Part shown: positions 40,090 to 51,205 of the stretch, piece after piece
How positions within the stretch are numbered: the first letter of the stretch is position 1
How the letters are laid out: each line of letters begins with the position of its first letter
Source of the DNA: Pseudacidovorax sp. RU35E
GTDB lineage: Bacteria; Pseudomonadota; Gammaproteobacteria; Burkholderiales; Burkholderiaceae_C
Assembly: GCF_900156165.1 (NCBI RefSeq)
Contig: NZ_FTMY01000016.1
Span: 62,001 to 126,000, forward strand
Reading direction: 5' to 3'
DNA length: 64,000 bases
Position numbers and translations under genes: made by a program
Notes under the pieces: model-generated
Told to the model about the DNA's origin: nothing
Database searches by the model: none
What the model saw: only the letters and a program-made list of their open reading frames with translations

Positions 40090-40911
40090 ATGCACATTGC
40101 CACTGCCTTCGTGTCTGCCCGCCGCGGCGCTCTCCTGCTCGTCGGGGCCGGGTTGGTCGTGGCATTCGCCGCGTCCCCGGCGCGGGCCGACGAGGCGAAT
40201 GCACTGACGCCCTTCTCGGCGGCAACCGGTGCCGTGCCGCCCGCGCCCTGGCACTTCAGCACCCTGCCCAACAAGACGCCGACCCGCTTCGACGTGGTGT
40301 CCGAGGCGGGTCGCCGTGTGCTCAAGGTGGACGCCGACGACTCCTATGGCCTGCTGTCGCACCGCGTGCAGGTGCCGTTGACCGAGTCGACGGTGCTGAG
40401 CTGGCGCTGGCGCGTCGACCAGTTCGTCGACGGTGCCGACCTGCACACGCGCGCAGGCGACGACGGTGCGGCCAAGCTGTGCGTGTTCTTCGACTTCCCG
40501 GCTGATCGCCTGCCGCTGCTGGAGCGCACGCGCCTCGGCGTGGCGCGCAGCGTGTCGGGTGAAGAGGTGCCCAGCGAAGCCCTGTGCTACGTGTGGGACG
40601 CCAAGGAGGCCAAGGGCCAGATGCTGGTCAACGCCTTCACCAACCGCATGCACATGGTGGTGCTGGAGTCCGGTGCCGCCGCGCAACCCGGCGCCTGGGT
40701 GAGCGAGCGACGCAATCTGCTGGCCGATTACCGGCGGGCCTTCGGCGGCGAGGCCAAGGGCGCAACGCCCGGCGTGGCGGCCGTGGTCGTCTCGGCCGAC
40801 GCGGACAACACGCACGGCCACGGCCTGGCCTACTTCTCCGACCTGAGCCTCACCGGCTCGGCCGCCACGCGCGCCGAAACTCGCCCCGCCTCCGGCGGCA
40901 CGGCCGAATAG
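40090..40911 (+). CDS. DUF3047 exported protein
   Basis: A 273-aa secreted protein. The signal peptide is about residues 1-34 (RRGALLLVGAGLVVAFAASP, cleavage near ARADEA). The mature part has the DUF3047 pattern: WHFSTLPNKTPTRFDVV, LKVDADDSYGLL, LSWRWRVDQFV, AKLCVFFDF and SADADNTHGHGLAYFSDLSL. A beta-jelly-roll fold is plausible. Function unknown. The DedA-like gene starts 10 bases later, so they may be co-transcribed. Confidence 0.82.
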   Translation: MHIATAFVSARRGALLLVGAGLVVAFAASPARADEANALTPFSAATGAVPPAPWHFSTLPNKTPTRFDVVSEAGRRVLKVDADDSYGLLSHRVQVPLTESTVLSWRWRVDQFVDGADLHTRAGDDGAAKLCVFFDFPADRLPLLERTRLGVARSVSGEEVPSEALCYVWDAKEAKGQMLVNAFTNRMHMVVLESGAAAQPGAWVSERRNLLADYRRAFGGEAKGATPGVAAVVVSADADNTHGHGLAYFSDLSLTGSAATRAETRPASGGTAE

Positions 40912-40921
40912 CGGGGCGGTC

Positions 40922-41908
40922 ATGAACGACCTCATTTCGCTGCTCGCGACCCAGGGGCCCGCGGTCGTCTTCGTGGTGACGCTGGCCGCGCGCCTGGGCG
41001 CGCCGGTCCCGGCCGTGCCTTTTCTGGTGGCGGCGGGCGGCCTGGCGGTGGGCGGTACGGCACTCAACGCCGTGGGCATCGTCATCGCCTCGCTGGTGGG
41101 CAACGTGCTGGGCGATGGCGCGTGGTTCCTGGCGGGGCGCCGCTGGGGCTACGCCGTCATGCGCCTGCTGTGCCGCCTCTCGCTCTCGGCCGATACCTGC
41201 GTCTCGCGCAGCGAATCGATCCTCGGGCGCTGGGGCGGGCTGTCGCTGATCGCGGCCAAGTACGTGCCGGGCGTGTCGGTGGTGGCACCGCCCATGGCCG
41301 GCGCGCTGGGCATGTCGAATGCCCGCTTCCTTGCCTACGAGACGGCAGGCGCGCTGGTCTGGACGTTGGGCTACCTGCTGCTCGGCGCGATCTTCCATGC
41401 CGCCATCCGCGACGTGCTGGCCGTGCTGGCCGACATCGGGCTGGCCGCCACGGTGGTGGGCGGTGCGCTGATGCTGGCCTTTCTGCTCTGGCGCTACTAC
41501 CAGCGCCGGATGGCGCGCCACGCCGACGACATCGTGACCATCACCGTCGATGCCCTTCGCACCGCGCTGGCGCAGGGGCGCGCGCCGGCAGTGCTCGACA
41601 TGCGGGGCGAGCAGGTGCGGGCGATCGATCCGCGGGTCATACCCGGCGCCGTCGGCTTCGCGTTGCGCGAGTTGCCGCATGCTCTCGGCCCCCTGGCGGA
41701 TGGCCGCGAGCTGGTGGTCTTCTGCGACTGCCCGGACGACGCGTCGGCCATCGCGGCGGCGCGCGTGCTGATGGCGGCAGGGCTGCCGCGCGTGCGCGTG
41801 TTGGAGGGCGGCCTCGCGGCGTGGATGGCCATGGACGCCGGCGACGGCAAGGTCGTCGAGGCGCCGCCGCCCGTTCCCGCGTCGCTGGGCACGACCGGCG
41901 CCGCCTGA
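40922..41908 (+). CDS. DedA-like (VTT domain) membrane protein fused to a rhodanese domain
   Basis: A 328-aa protein. The N-terminal ~200 residues form a DedA/VTT membrane domain (GAPVPAVPFLVAAGGLAVGG, LGDGAWFLAGRRWG, SRSESILGRWGGLSLIAAKY, VPGVSVVAPPMAG). A short basic linker follows at about 195. Residues ~205-310 are a rhodanese domain (VLDMRGEQVRAIDP, VVFCDCPDDASA, VRVLEGGLAAWM). The Cys of VVFCDC sits at the usual sulphur-acceptor position. DedA proteins help phospholipid and membrane homeostasis; the rhodanese partner may link it to sulphur or redox state. Such fusions occur in other proteobacteria. Confidence 0.85.
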   Translation: MNDLISLLATQGPAVVFVVTLAARLGAPVPAVPFLVAAGGLAVGGTALNAVGIVIASLVGNVLGDGAWFLAGRRWGYAVMRLLCRLSLSADTCVSRSESILGRWGGLSLIAAKYVPGVSVVAPPMAGALGMSNARFLAYETAGALVWTLGYLLLGAIFHAAIRDVLAVLADIGLAATVVGGALMLAFLLWRYYQRRMARHADDIVTITVDALRTALAQGRAPAVLDMRGEQVRAIDPRVIPGAVGFALRELPHALGPLADGRELVVFCDCPDDASAIAAARVLMAAGLPRVRVLEGGLAAWMAMDAGDGKVVEAPPPVPASLGTTGAA

Positions 41909-41953
41909 GGCCTCGGCCGGGCGGCGGGGTTTTCGTGGCAACCTCGCCGGCTC

Positions 41954-42880
41954 ATGCAAGCACTTCTCGACGCCATCCATACCTTGGCGCCCGCCCCTGA
42001 CGCGCGGCGCATCTTCCACGGCCGCGGCGGCCTGCACCCTGGCTGCGAGCACCTGGTGCTCGACGCCTATCCACCGGTCTTCGTGCTCACCAGCTTCAAG
42101 CCGCTGGCCGATGAGGACCTGGGTCGCATCGGCGACGCCCTGCAGGCGCGATGGGCCGAGGTGGCGCCGGGCGAGCCGCTGAACTGGGTCTACCAGTGCC
42201 GGCACGAGGGCCGCAGCGAAACGCAGCTCATGGTTGGCGCGGTGCCCGACCCGCATGTGGTGACCGAGGACGGCGCCCGCTACCGCGTGCATGTGCTGCG
42301 CGGCCAGAACCACGGCCTCTTCGTCGACATGGCCGAGGGCCGGCGCTGGGTGCGGGCGCATGTGGCTGCGCGGCCGGGGGCGGCGGTGCTCAACCTCTTC
42401 GCCTACACCTGCGCCTTCTCGGTGGTGGCGCTGCAGGCGGGCGCGGGCCGCGTGGTCAATGTGGACATGAGCGCGGGGGCCATCGCCATCGGCCAGCAGA
42501 ACCACCGGCTCAACGGCGTGGAGGGCGGCGCCAGCTTTCTGCCGCACGACCTGTTCAAGACCTGGGGCAAGGTCACGCGCGGCGGGCCCTACGACCTGGT
42601 GGTGGTCGATCCGCCCAGCTATCAGAAGGGCAGCTTCGTTGCGACCAAGGACTATGCGCGGCTGATGCGCCGTCTGCCCGAGCTGCTGGCGCCGGGCGGG
42701 CATGCGCTGCTGTGCCTCAATGCGCCGGAGCTGGGCGTGGCCTTTCTGCAGGACCAGATGCCCGAGCTGGCGCCGACGCTGCAGTTCGTCGAGCGGGTGG
42801 CCAATCCGGCGGCGTTCGCGGACGTGTCGGACGAGCGGGCGTTGAAGGTGCTGGTGTACGCGGCACCTGCGGGCGACTGA
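41954..42880 (+). CDS. SAM-dependent methyltransferase (RlmI/RlmK-like)
   Basis: A 308-aa class I methyltransferase (PF10672 type). Motifs: LRGQNHGLFVDMAEGRRWV, AVLNLFAYTCAFSVVALQAG (SAM-binding I), VVNVDMSAGAIAIGQQN, the catalytic DPPSYQKGSF, and LLCLNAP. The N-terminal part lacks a PUA domain, so it is shorter than RlmI (~396 aa). rRNA cytosine is the usual substrate; that is likely but unproven here. It converges with the AraC-type gene, with five bases between stops. Confidence 0.85.
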   Translation: MQALLDAIHTLAPAPDARRIFHGRGGLHPGCEHLVLDAYPPVFVLTSFKPLADEDLGRIGDALQARWAEVAPGEPLNWVYQCRHEGRSETQLMVGAVPDPHVVTEDGARYRVHVLRGQNHGLFVDMAEGRRWVRAHVAARPGAAVLNLFAYTCAFSVVALQAGAGRVVNVDMSAGAIAIGQQNHRLNGVEGGASFLPHDLFKTWGKVTRGGPYDLVVVDPPSYQKGSFVATKDYARLMRRLPELLAPGGHALLCLNAPELGVAFLQDQMPELAPTLQFVERVANPAAFADVSDERALKVLVYAAPAGD

Positions 42881-42885
42881 GTCGA

Positions 42886-43929
42886 TCAGCCGCTCGGCTC
42901 CTGCTGCGCCGCCGCGGCCCGAAACGCCCCCGGGCTCTGCCCCGTCCATTCGCGAAAGGCGCGCGAAAAGCTCTTCTCGTTGCGAAAGCCCACCGCCAGC
43001 GCCACCTGCTTGACCGGCCGCGCCGTGCGCTGCAGCAGCTCGATGGCCTGCTGCCGGCGCACCTCGTCCTTCAGGCCCTGCAGGCTCAGCCCTTCGGCCA
43101 GCAGCTGCCGGTGCAGGGTGCGGCTGGAGATGTGCAGCAGCGCGGCCAGCCCCTCGGCGGTGGAGGCCTGCGCGCCATGCGTGCGCAGCACCTCGCGCAC
43201 GCGCTGGCCCAGCAGCCGGTCTCGGCGGTACTGCAGCACCGTCAGCGGCAAGGCGCGGCGCAGCATGGTGCGCAGGGCGGCCTCGTCGCGCAATAGCGGC
43301 AGCGCCAGGTAGCGCGCGTCGAAGCGAAAGCCCGCCTGCGCCGCGCCGAAGTGCAGCCGGCCGCTGAACATCAGGCCGTACGCATCGGCATGCGGCGGCG
43401 CCTCGAACGGGAAGTGCGCCTCCTGCAGCCACAGCCGTGAGTCGATGACCCAGCTGGCAAAGCCATGCAGAAAGCGCAGGCTCGAGACCAGGCAGAACTC
43501 GCGGAAGCTGCCGAGCGGGCGCATCTCCTCGATCCACACCGAGGCCACCTCGCCCTCCACCTCCAGCCGCAGCGCGATGTCGTCCACCAGCAGCCGGTGG
43601 TGGCGGCACCAGCGCTTGATGGCCACGCCCAGGTCGGGCGCCGTGATGGAGGCGCGGCACAGCATGCCGTGGCTGCCCCAGGGCAGGCGCCGGCTGAACC
43701 AGCCCAGGGCCTCGTCGTCCAGCTCCTGCATCGCATGCTCGTTGAGCGCCTCGAACTGCGCCGCGGTGACGCGCGCCTCGGGCCGCCACAACTCGCGCGG
43801 CGTGATCTGTGCCGCGCGCAGGGCTGCGCCCGGGTCCACGCCGTAGCGGGCATAGCCCTGCACGATGGCTCGCACGAAGGCCATCGGCGTGGCCGCGCGC
43901 TGGGGTCTGAGGAAGCGGGGAGAGGGCAT
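42886..43929 (-). CDS. AraC family transcriptional regulator
   Basis: A 347-aa regulator of the OruR/ArgR-like group. An N-terminal ligand-binding domain covers about 15-220 (Arabinose_bd type; GMLCRASITAPDLGVAIKRW). The C-terminal double helix-turn-helix is at about 245-335 (TAEGLAALLHISSRTLHRQL, AVGFRNEKSFSRAFREWTGQ, SPGAF). It is divergent from isovaleryl-CoA dehydrogenase with 118 bases between, so it probably controls the liu cluster. Confidence 0.9.
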   Translation of the reverse strand: MPSPRFLRPQRAATPMAFVRAIVQGYARYGVDPGAALRAAQITPRELWRPEARVTAAQFEALNEHAMQELDDEALGWFSRRLPWGSHGMLCRASITAPDLGVAIKRWCRHHRLLVDDIALRLEVEGEVASVWIEEMRPLGSFREFCLVSSLRFLHGFASWVIDSRLWLQEAHFPFEAPPHADAYGLMFSGRLHFGAAQAGFRFDARYLALPLLRDEAALRTMLRRALPLTVLQYRRDRLLGQRVREVLRTHGAQASTAEGLAALLHISSRTLHRQLLAEGLSLQGLKDEVRRQQAIELLQRTARPVKQVALAVGFRNEKSFSRAFREWTGQSPGAFRAAAAQQEPSG

Positions 43930-43946
43930 CTAGTGGATAACCCGAG

Positions 43947-43960
43947 CCATCGGCCGATGG
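43947..43960. promoter_or_regulatory. Perfect 14-base palindrome in the araC-liuA intergenic region
   Basis: CCATCGGCCGATGG lies 17 bases upstream of the regulator ATG (minus) and about 87 bases from liuA. It is a candidate operator for the AraC-type or another regulator. AraC proteins more often bind direct repeats, so the link is uncertain. Confidence 0.35.
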
Positions 43961-44047
43961 CGGGATTTGCAACCATTGTGTCGCCAAATGCGAATCCCTC
44001 AGGCGTAAGCTGAACCGGCTTTCGCACACTTTCCACGGAGACGACGC

Positions 44048-45229
44048 ATGTCCGCACAACGCCTGCCCGGCCTGGACTTCGGCCTAGGCGACACCCTCGA
44101 CGCCCTGCGCGAGGCCATCGCCGATTTCTGCGCCCACGAGATCACGCCGCGCGCCGCGGACATCGACCGCGAGAACCTCTTCCCCCGCGACCTGTGGGCC
44201 AAGCTCGGCAGCCTGGGCCTGCACGGCATGACCGTGAAGGAGGAATTCGGCGGCACCGAGCTGGGCTACCTGGCCCACATCGTCGCCATGGAAGAGGTGT
44301 CGCGCGCCTCGGCCTCGGTGGGCCTGTCGTACGGCGCGCATTCCAACCTGTGCGTCAACCAGATCCACCGCAACGGCAGCGAGGCGCAGAAGAAAAAGTA
44401 CCTGCCCAAGCTGGTCAGCGGCGAGCATGTGGGCGCCCTGGCCATGAGTGAGCCCAACGCCGGCTCCGACGTGGTGAGCATGAAGCTGCGCGCCGACAAG
44501 AAGGACGGCTACTACGTCCTCAACGGCAGCAAGATGTGGATCACCAACGGCGGCGATGCCGACACGCTGGTCATCTACGCCAAGACCGAGCCCGAGATGG
44601 GCGCGCGCGGCATGACGGCCTTCCTGGTCGAGAAGGGCTTCAAGGGCTTTTCTGCCGGCACCAAGCTCGACAAGCTGGGCATGCGCGGCAGCAACACCTA
44701 CCCGCTGTTTTTCGACAACTGCGAAGTGCCCGAGGAGAACGTCCTGGGCGGCGAGGGCAACGGTGCCAAGGTGCTGATGAGCGGCCTGGACTACGAGCGC
44801 GCCGTGCTCTCCGGCGGCCCGCTGGGCATCATGGCCGCCTGCATGGACGCGGTGCTGCCCTTCGTGCACGAGCGGCAGCAGTTCGGCCAGAGCATCGGCG
44901 AGTTCCAGCTCATGCAGGGCAAGATCGCCGACATGTACAGCACCTGGCAGGCCTGCCGTGCCTATGTGTACGCCGTGGGCCGCGCCTGCGACACGGCCGA
45001 CCATGCACGCACCTTCCGCAAGGACGCGGCCGGCGCCATCCTGTACTCCGCCGAGAAGGCCACCTGGATGGCCGGCGAGGCGATCCAGGCCCTGGGCGGC
45101 GTGGGCTACACCAAGGACTTCCCGGTCGAGCGCCTGTGGCGCGACGCCAAGCTCTACGAGATCGGCGCCGGCACCAGCGAGATCCGCCGCATGCTCATCG
45201 GCCGCGAGCTGTTCGCCGAAACGGCCTGA
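44048..45229 (+). CDS. liuA: Isovaleryl-CoA dehydrogenase
   Basis: A 393-aa acyl-CoA dehydrogenase oxidising isovaleryl-CoA to 3-methylcrotonyl-CoA with FAD. Motifs: [52 protein letters not shown], and [20 protein letters not shown] at the end. The catalytic base in the isovaleryl-type position is E250 in [14 protein letters not shown], unlike short-chain enzymes with Glu near the C terminus. It heads the leucine/isovalerate cluster, and an acyl-CoA ligase follows after 10 bases. Confidence 0.95.
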   Translation: MSAQRLPGLDFGLGDTLDALREAIADFCAHEITPRAADIDRENLFPRDLWAKLGSLGLHGMTVKEEFGGTELGYLAHIVAMEEVSRASASVGLSYGAHSNLCVNQIHRNGSEAQKKKYLPKLVSGEHVGALAMSEPNAGSDVVSMKLRADKKDGYYVLNGSKMWITNGGDADTLVIYAKTEPEMGARGMTAFLVEKGFKGFSAGTKLDKLGMRGSNTYPLFFDNCEVPEENVLGGEGNGAKVLMSGLDYERAVLSGGPLGIMAACMDAVLPFVHERQQFGQSIGEFQLMQGKIADMYSTWQACRAYVYAVGRACDTADHARTFRKDAAGAILYSAEKATWMAGEAIQALGGVGYTKDFPVERLWRDAKLYEIGAGTSEIRRMLIGRELFAETA

Positions 45230-45239
45230 GGAGGCGCAC

Positions 45240-46910
<1,671 letters not shown>

Positions 46911-46963
46911 GCCTGTCGGCGGTCGCAGGCAGGGCGGCAGGCGCGCCCGCGATGCCCCGAGCG

Positions 46964-48694
46964 TCAGTCGCGCGAGCCCGGGCCGTGCGGCGCGAGGCCC
47001 GCGGCTTGGCGCGCGGCGCGCAGCCGCTTGCGCAGCGACACCTCGGCCATGTCGAGTTCACCGACCAGCTCGCGCAGCGAGGCGTCGTTGATGCGGTGCG
47101 CCTGGCGCTCGGCATACAGCGCATGCCGCTCGGCCTGCAGACAGGTCAGGCGCAGCGCCAGCTCGTTCACGAAGCCCTGCTTGCGCGCCCGCACCGCCTC
47201 GGCCTCGTCGGCACGGGTCTCCGGCGTGGAGGCGGTGGTGCTGTCGTCGTCCAGCAGCTCCAGCCGCACCCGGTACTGCTGGGTGATGCGGCCGACCATC
47301 TCCTGGCGCTGGGCAGCGGTGTCGGCGTCCACGCCGTCCAGCGCCTTCTGGCTGCGCACCAGGCTGGCGATGGCGGCATGGCAGGCGGCGATCCGGGCCT
47401 CGCGTTCCTCGCGCACCTCGGGCGCTTCGGCTGGCTGGGGCAGATTGCGAAGCACCAGCGGCAGGCCGATGCTGCCCACCAGCAGCGTCACGAGGATGGT
47501 GCCCGTGGCCAGGAAGACCAGCAGGTCGCGCGAGGGGAAGGGCGTCGTCTCGTTGATCATCAGCGGGATCGAGAGGGCGCCGGCCAGCGTCAACGCGCCG
47601 CGGATGCCGGCCAGTGTGGTGGCGAGCGTCAGGCGCCAGGACGGCTGCTCGGCCATGCGCCCGTCCTGATGCGCGCGGCGCAGGCTGCTGCGCACCGCCA
47701 CCTGCAGCCACACCCAGCGCAGCAGCAGCAGCGCAGCCGAAATGACGAACACGTAGCCCACCAGCGTCCAGGCGCCATGGTGTCTGCTCTCGTCCACCGT
47801 GCGAAGGATGGAGGGCAGCTGCAGCCCCAGCAGCAGGAAGATGGCGCCGTTGAAGGCCGACTCGATCATGGTCCAGGTGCCTTCGGCCTGCATGCGCTCG
47901 GCCACGAACTCGCCGCGTTCCAGGTCGGCGAAGTTGGTGGCGATGCCGGCCGCCACCGCGGCCAGGATGCCCGAGACGCCGATGCGTTCGCCCACGATGT
48001 AGGCCGCGAAGGGCAGCAGCACCAGCAGCAGCACCATCTGCGTGGCGGCCACGTCGCCCAGCCGGCGGGTGACGACGGCGCGGGCATGCGCGAAGGCCCA
48101 GCCCATCAGCGTGCCGGCGCCCACGCCGCCCAGGGCGATCCACAGGAACTCGCGCGTCGCCTGTGCCCACGAGAACAGGCCGGTGACGGTGGCCGCGACG
48201 GCGAACTTGAGCGCCACCAGGCCCGAGGCATCGTTCAGCAGCGATTCGCCCTCCAGCACATGCATGGTCTTGGCCGGCATGCCCAGGCGCCGCGTGATGG
48301 CCGAGACGGCCACGGCGTCGGTGGGCGAAACCACCGCAGCCAGGGCGAAGGCCACCGGCAGCGGCATCTCCGGGATCATCCAGTGCACCAGCGAGCCCAG
48401 GCCGAACACGGTGAAGGCCACCAGGCCGAAGGCCAGCTTGAGGATGGGCCGGTGCAGCGCGAAGAACTCCCGCTTGGGGATGCGCCAGCCGTCCGCGAAC
48501 AGCAGCGGCGGGATGAACAGCAGCAGAAACAGCTCCGGATCGAAGGCGATGTGCAGCCCGTGCTGCGGCCACGAGAGGGCGGCGCCCAGGGCGATCTGGA
48601 TCAGCGGCAGCGGGATGGCACGCAGGTAGCGGGCAGCAATGCCGGTGAGGGCGCCGAGCATCAGCACCAGCAGGACGGTTTCGACGGTGTGCAC
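46964..48694 (-). CDS. Na+/H+ antiporter (CPA1 family)
   Basis: A 576-aa cation/proton antiporter. About 12 membrane segments fill residues 1-415 ([78 protein letters not shown]). The ND pair of LLNDASG is the CPA1 ion-binding site. A soluble helical tail (about 430-576) follows and may be regulatory. The start is GTG. It lies on the opposite strand inside the liu cluster. Confidence 0.92.
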   Translation of the reverse strand: MHTVETVLLVLMLGALTGIAARYLRAIPLPLIQIALGAALSWPQHGLHIAFDPELFLLLFIPPLLFADGWRIPKREFFALHRPILKLAFGLVAFTVFGLGSLVHWMIPEMPLPVAFALAAVVSPTDAVAVSAITRRLGMPAKTMHVLEGESLLNDASGLVALKFAVAATVTGLFSWAQATREFLWIALGGVGAGTLMGWAFAHARAVVTRRLGDVAATQMVLLLVLLPFAAYIVGERIGVSGILAAVAAGIATNFADLERGEFVAERMQAEGTWTMIESAFNGAIFLLLGLQLPSILRTVDESRHHGAWTLVGYVFVISAALLLLRWVWLQVAVRSSLRRAHQDGRMAEQPSWRLTLATTLAGIRGALTLAGALSIPLMINETTPFPSRDLLVFLATGTILVTLLVGSIGLPLVLRNLPQPAEAPEVREEREARIAACHAAIASLVRSQKALDGVDADTAAQRQEMVGRITQQYRVRLELLDDDSTTASTPETRADEAEAVRARKQGFVNELALRLTCLQAERHALYAERQAHRINDASLRELVGELDMAEVSLRKRLRAARQAAGLAPHGPGSRD

Positions 48695-48822
48695 TCGTTT
48701 TTCTTCTTCAAGGACTTTGTGAGGTGGTGGGAGGGGCGGGCTCGCAGTGTCCGCCGCCGCCGCCGAGGGTTCGCATCATCTTCGCGCGGCACGCGGCCGC
48801 GCGTCAGGCTCCAAGGACATTC

Positions 48823-50484
48823 ATGAGCAAACTGGTCTCCCAACTCAATCCCAGATCCGAGGCCTTCCAGGCCAACGCGGTCGCCATGCGCTCGCTGGTG
48901 GACGACCTGCGCGCCCAGTTCGCGCGGGTGGAGCAGGGCGGCGGCGAGGCCGCGCGCGCCAAGCACACGGCCCGCGGCAAGCTGCTGCCGCGCGACCGGG
49001 TGCAGCAGCTGCTGGACCCGGGCTCGCCCTTCCTGGAGATCGCGCCGCTGGCGGCCCATGCCATGTACAACGGCGACGCGCCGGGCGCCGGCCTCATCGC
49101 CGGCATCGGCCGCGTGAGCGGCGTGGACTGCATGGTGGTGTGCAACGACGCCACGGTGAAGGGCGGCACCTACTACCCGATGACGGTCAAGAAGCACCTG
49201 CGCGCGCAGGAGATCGCGGCGCAGAACCGGCTGCCCTGCATCTACCTGGTCGATTCGGGCGGCGCCAACCTGCCGAACCAGGACGATGTGTTCCCCGACC
49301 GCGACCACTTTGGCCGCATCTTCTACAACCAGGCCAACATGAGCGCCGACGGCATCGCGCAGATCGCGGTGGTGATGGGCTCGTGCACCGCGGGCGGCGC
49401 CTATGTGCCGGCCATGAGCGACGAGTCGATCATCGTCAAGGAGCAGGGCACCATCTTCCTGGGCGGCCCGCCGCTGGTGAAGGCCGCCACGGGCGAGGTG
49501 GTGTCGGCCGAGGACCTGGGCGGCGGCGACGTGCACACCCGCCTGTCGGGCGTGGCCGACCACCTGGCGCAGAACGACCTGCATGCGCTGGCGCTGGCGC
49601 GGGAGGCGGTGAGGAACCTGAATGTTCCCCAGTCCGTTCGCACTGAGCCTGTCGAAGTGCCGGCCCCGGCTTCGACAGGCTCAGCCCGAACGGGTGGAGG
49701 CTCGCCAAGCTTCGAAGAGCCTGTCTACCCCCCCGAAGACCTCTACGGCGTCATCCCCACCGACACGCGCAAGCCCTTCGACGTGCGCGAGATCATTGCC
49801 CGCATCGTCGACGGCAGCGAGTTCCACGAGTTCAAGGCCCGCTTCGGCACCACGCTGGTCTGCGGCTTCGCGGCCATCGAGGGCATGCCGGTGGGCATCG
49901 TGGCCAACAACGGCATCCTGTTCTCGGAGTCGGCGCAGAAGGGCGCGCACTTCATCGAGCTGTGCGGCCAGCGCAAGATCCCGCTCGTGTTCCTGCAGAA
50001 CATCACCGGCTTCATGGTGGGCCGCAAGTACGAGAACGAGGGCATCGCCCGCCACGGCGCCAAGATGGTGACGGCGGTGGCCACGGTCAACGTGCCCAAG
50101 TTCACGGTCATCATCGGCGGCAGCTTCGGCGCCGGCAATTACGGCATGTGCGGCCGGGCCTACTCGCCGCGCTTCCTCTGGATGTGGCCCAACGCCCGCA
50201 TCAGCGTGATGGGCGGCGAGCAGGCCGCCAGCGTGCTGGCCACCGTCAAGCGCGACGGCATCGAGGCCCGCGGCGGCCAGTGGAGCCAGGACGAGGAAGA
50301 AGCCTTCAAGGCCCCGATCCGCCAGCAGTACGAGGACCAGGGCCACCCCTACTACGCCACCGCCCGCCTGTGGGACGACGGCATCATCGACCCCGCCGAC
50401 ACCCGCCGCGTGCTGGCGCTCGGCCTGGCCGCGGCGCGGCATGCGCCCATCCCCGAGCCGAAGTTCGGCGTGTTCCGCATGTGA
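48823..50484 (+). CDS. liuB: 3-Methylcrotonyl-CoA carboxylase beta subunit, with in-frame palindromic insert
   Basis: A 553-aa carboxyltransferase transferring CO2 from biotin to 3-methylcrotonyl-CoA. Motifs: [31 protein letters not shown]-type, [74 protein letters not shown]. Residues about 271-291 ([20 protein letters not shown]) are encoded by a REP-like palindrome and are foreign to the family, which is ~535 aa. The insert falls in the loop between the two crotonase-fold halves, so the enzyme probably still works. I chose the ATG at 48823. Confidence 0.93.
   Translation: MSKLVSQLNPRSEAFQANAVAMRSLVDDLRAQFARVEQGGGEAARAKHTARGKLLPRDRVQQLLDPGSPFLEIAPLAAHAMYNGDAPGAGLIAGIGRVSGVDCMVVCNDATVKGGTYYPMTVKKHLRAQEIAAQNRLPCIYLVDSGGANLPNQDDVFPDRDHFGRIFYNQANMSADGIAQIAVVMGSCTAGGAYVPAMSDESIIVKEQGTIFLGGPPLVKAATGEVVSAEDLGGGDVHTRLSGVADHLAQNDLHALALAREAVRNLNVPQSVRTEPVEVPAPASTGSARTGGGSPSFEEPVYPPEDLYGVIPTDTRKPFDVREIIARIVDGSEFHEFKARFGTTLVCGFAAIEGMPVGIVANNGILFSESAQKGAHFIELCGQRKIPLVFLQNITGFMVGRKYENEGIARHGAKMVTAVATVNVPKFTVIIGGSFGAGNYGMCGRAYSPRFLWMWPNARISVMGGEQAASVLATVKRDGIEARGGQWSQDEEEAFKAPIRQQYEDQGHPYYATARLWDDGIIDPADTRRVLALGLAAARHAPIPEPKFGVFRM
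49634..49693 (+). repeat. REP-like palindromic element inside liuB
   Basis: Two 24-base arms (49634-49657 and 49670-49693) are inverted copies with two mismatches, around a 12-base loop. The arm contains CTGAGCCTGTCGAAG, which I recall as the core of a palindromic repeat scattered between genes in many proteobacteria. Here it lies in a coding region and keeps the frame. Confidence 0.8.
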
Positions 50485-50491
50485 GGCGCGA

Positions 50492-50519
50492 TGTGTATGA
50501 TTTTTTGTTTTCATACACA
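50492..50519 (+). promoter_or_regulatory. vapBC operator/promoter
   Basis: A perfect 9-base inverted repeat TGTGTATGA-N10-TCATACACA lies 11 bases before the vapB ATG, with an AT-rich centre. TATGAT at 50496-50501 could be the -10 box. Such a dyad is the expected autoregulatory site for a VapB-VapC complex. Confidence 0.65.
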
Positions 50520-50530
50520 CAGGGATTGCC

Positions 50531-50812
50531 ATGCGGACCAACATCGTGATCGACGACGCGCTGATGGAGGCCGCCATGAAGGCCGGCGGCTTCAGCACCA
50601 AGAAGGAGGCGGTGGAAGAGGGCCTGCGCCTTCTGGCGCGCCGCAAGGCCTATCAAGACCTGCGCGCCCTGCGCGGCAAGCTCACCTGGGCGGTCGACGC
50701 CAGCGTGGACTGGACGACGCTCGAGGCCGAGTCCGTGGCCGTGCAGGACCAGCCGGCCCCCTATGCCGCCGCCGCGTCCAAGCCTTCCGCCAGGAAGCGC
50801 GCGAAGCCATGA
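50531..50812 (+). CDS. vapB: VapB-type antitoxin
   Basis: A 93-aa antitoxin. The N-terminal ribbon-helix-helix (MRTNIVIDDALMEAAMKAGG, FSTKKEAVEEGLRLLARRKA) binds DNA. The C-terminal part (about 50-93) should wrap the toxin. The AT-rich upstream dyad is its probable operator. Its stop overlaps the toxin ATG by four bases. Confidence 0.88.
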   Translation: MRTNIVIDDALMEAAMKAGGFSTKKEAVEEGLRLLARRKAYQDLRALRGKLTWAVDASVDWTTLEAESVAVQDQPAPYAAAASKPSARKRAKP

Positions 50813-51201
50813 TCACCGTCGACTCCAGCGTCTGGATCGACTACTTCCGCGGCCGCACGACGCCGCGCACCCAGGCCCTGGACGCCCTGCTGGACGACAG
50901 CGCCAACGAACTGGTGCTGCTCGACCTGGTGCTGATGGAGGTGCTGCGCGGCTTCGTGCATGACCGGGAGCAGCGGCTGGCCCGCCAGCGCCTGCGCATG
51001 CTGCCCATCGCCACGGCTGGTGGCGAAGCCGTGGCCCTGCGTGCCGCCGACATCTACCGCCAGCAGCGCCAGCGCGGCATCACCGTGCGCAGCCCCATCG
51101 ACCTGATGGTCGCCGCCTGGTGCGTGGAGCATGGCTGTGCGCTCCTGCTTGGCGACCGCGATTTCGACGGCATCGACGGCCTGCTCGGCTGGAAGAACTG
51201 A
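50809..51201 (+). CDS. vapC: VapC-type PIN-domain toxin (ribonuclease)
   Basis: A 130-aa PIN-domain RNase. Acidic residues of the metal site are visible: D5 in ITVDSSVWIDYF, Glu in LVLMEVLRGF, D in RSPIDLMVAAW and D in LLLGDRDFDGI. VapC toxins cut tRNA or rRNA when freed from VapB. The module is inserted between liuB and an alpha/beta hydrolase in an otherwise metabolic cluster, so it was probably acquired horizontally. Confidence 0.9.
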   Translation: MITVDSSVWIDYFRGRTTPRTQALDALLDDSANELVLLDLVLMEVLRGFVHDREQRLARQRLRMLPIATAGGEAVALRAADIYRQQRQRGITVRSPIDLMVAAWCVEHGCALLLGDRDFDGIDGLLGWKN

Positions 51202-51205
51202 AGCC

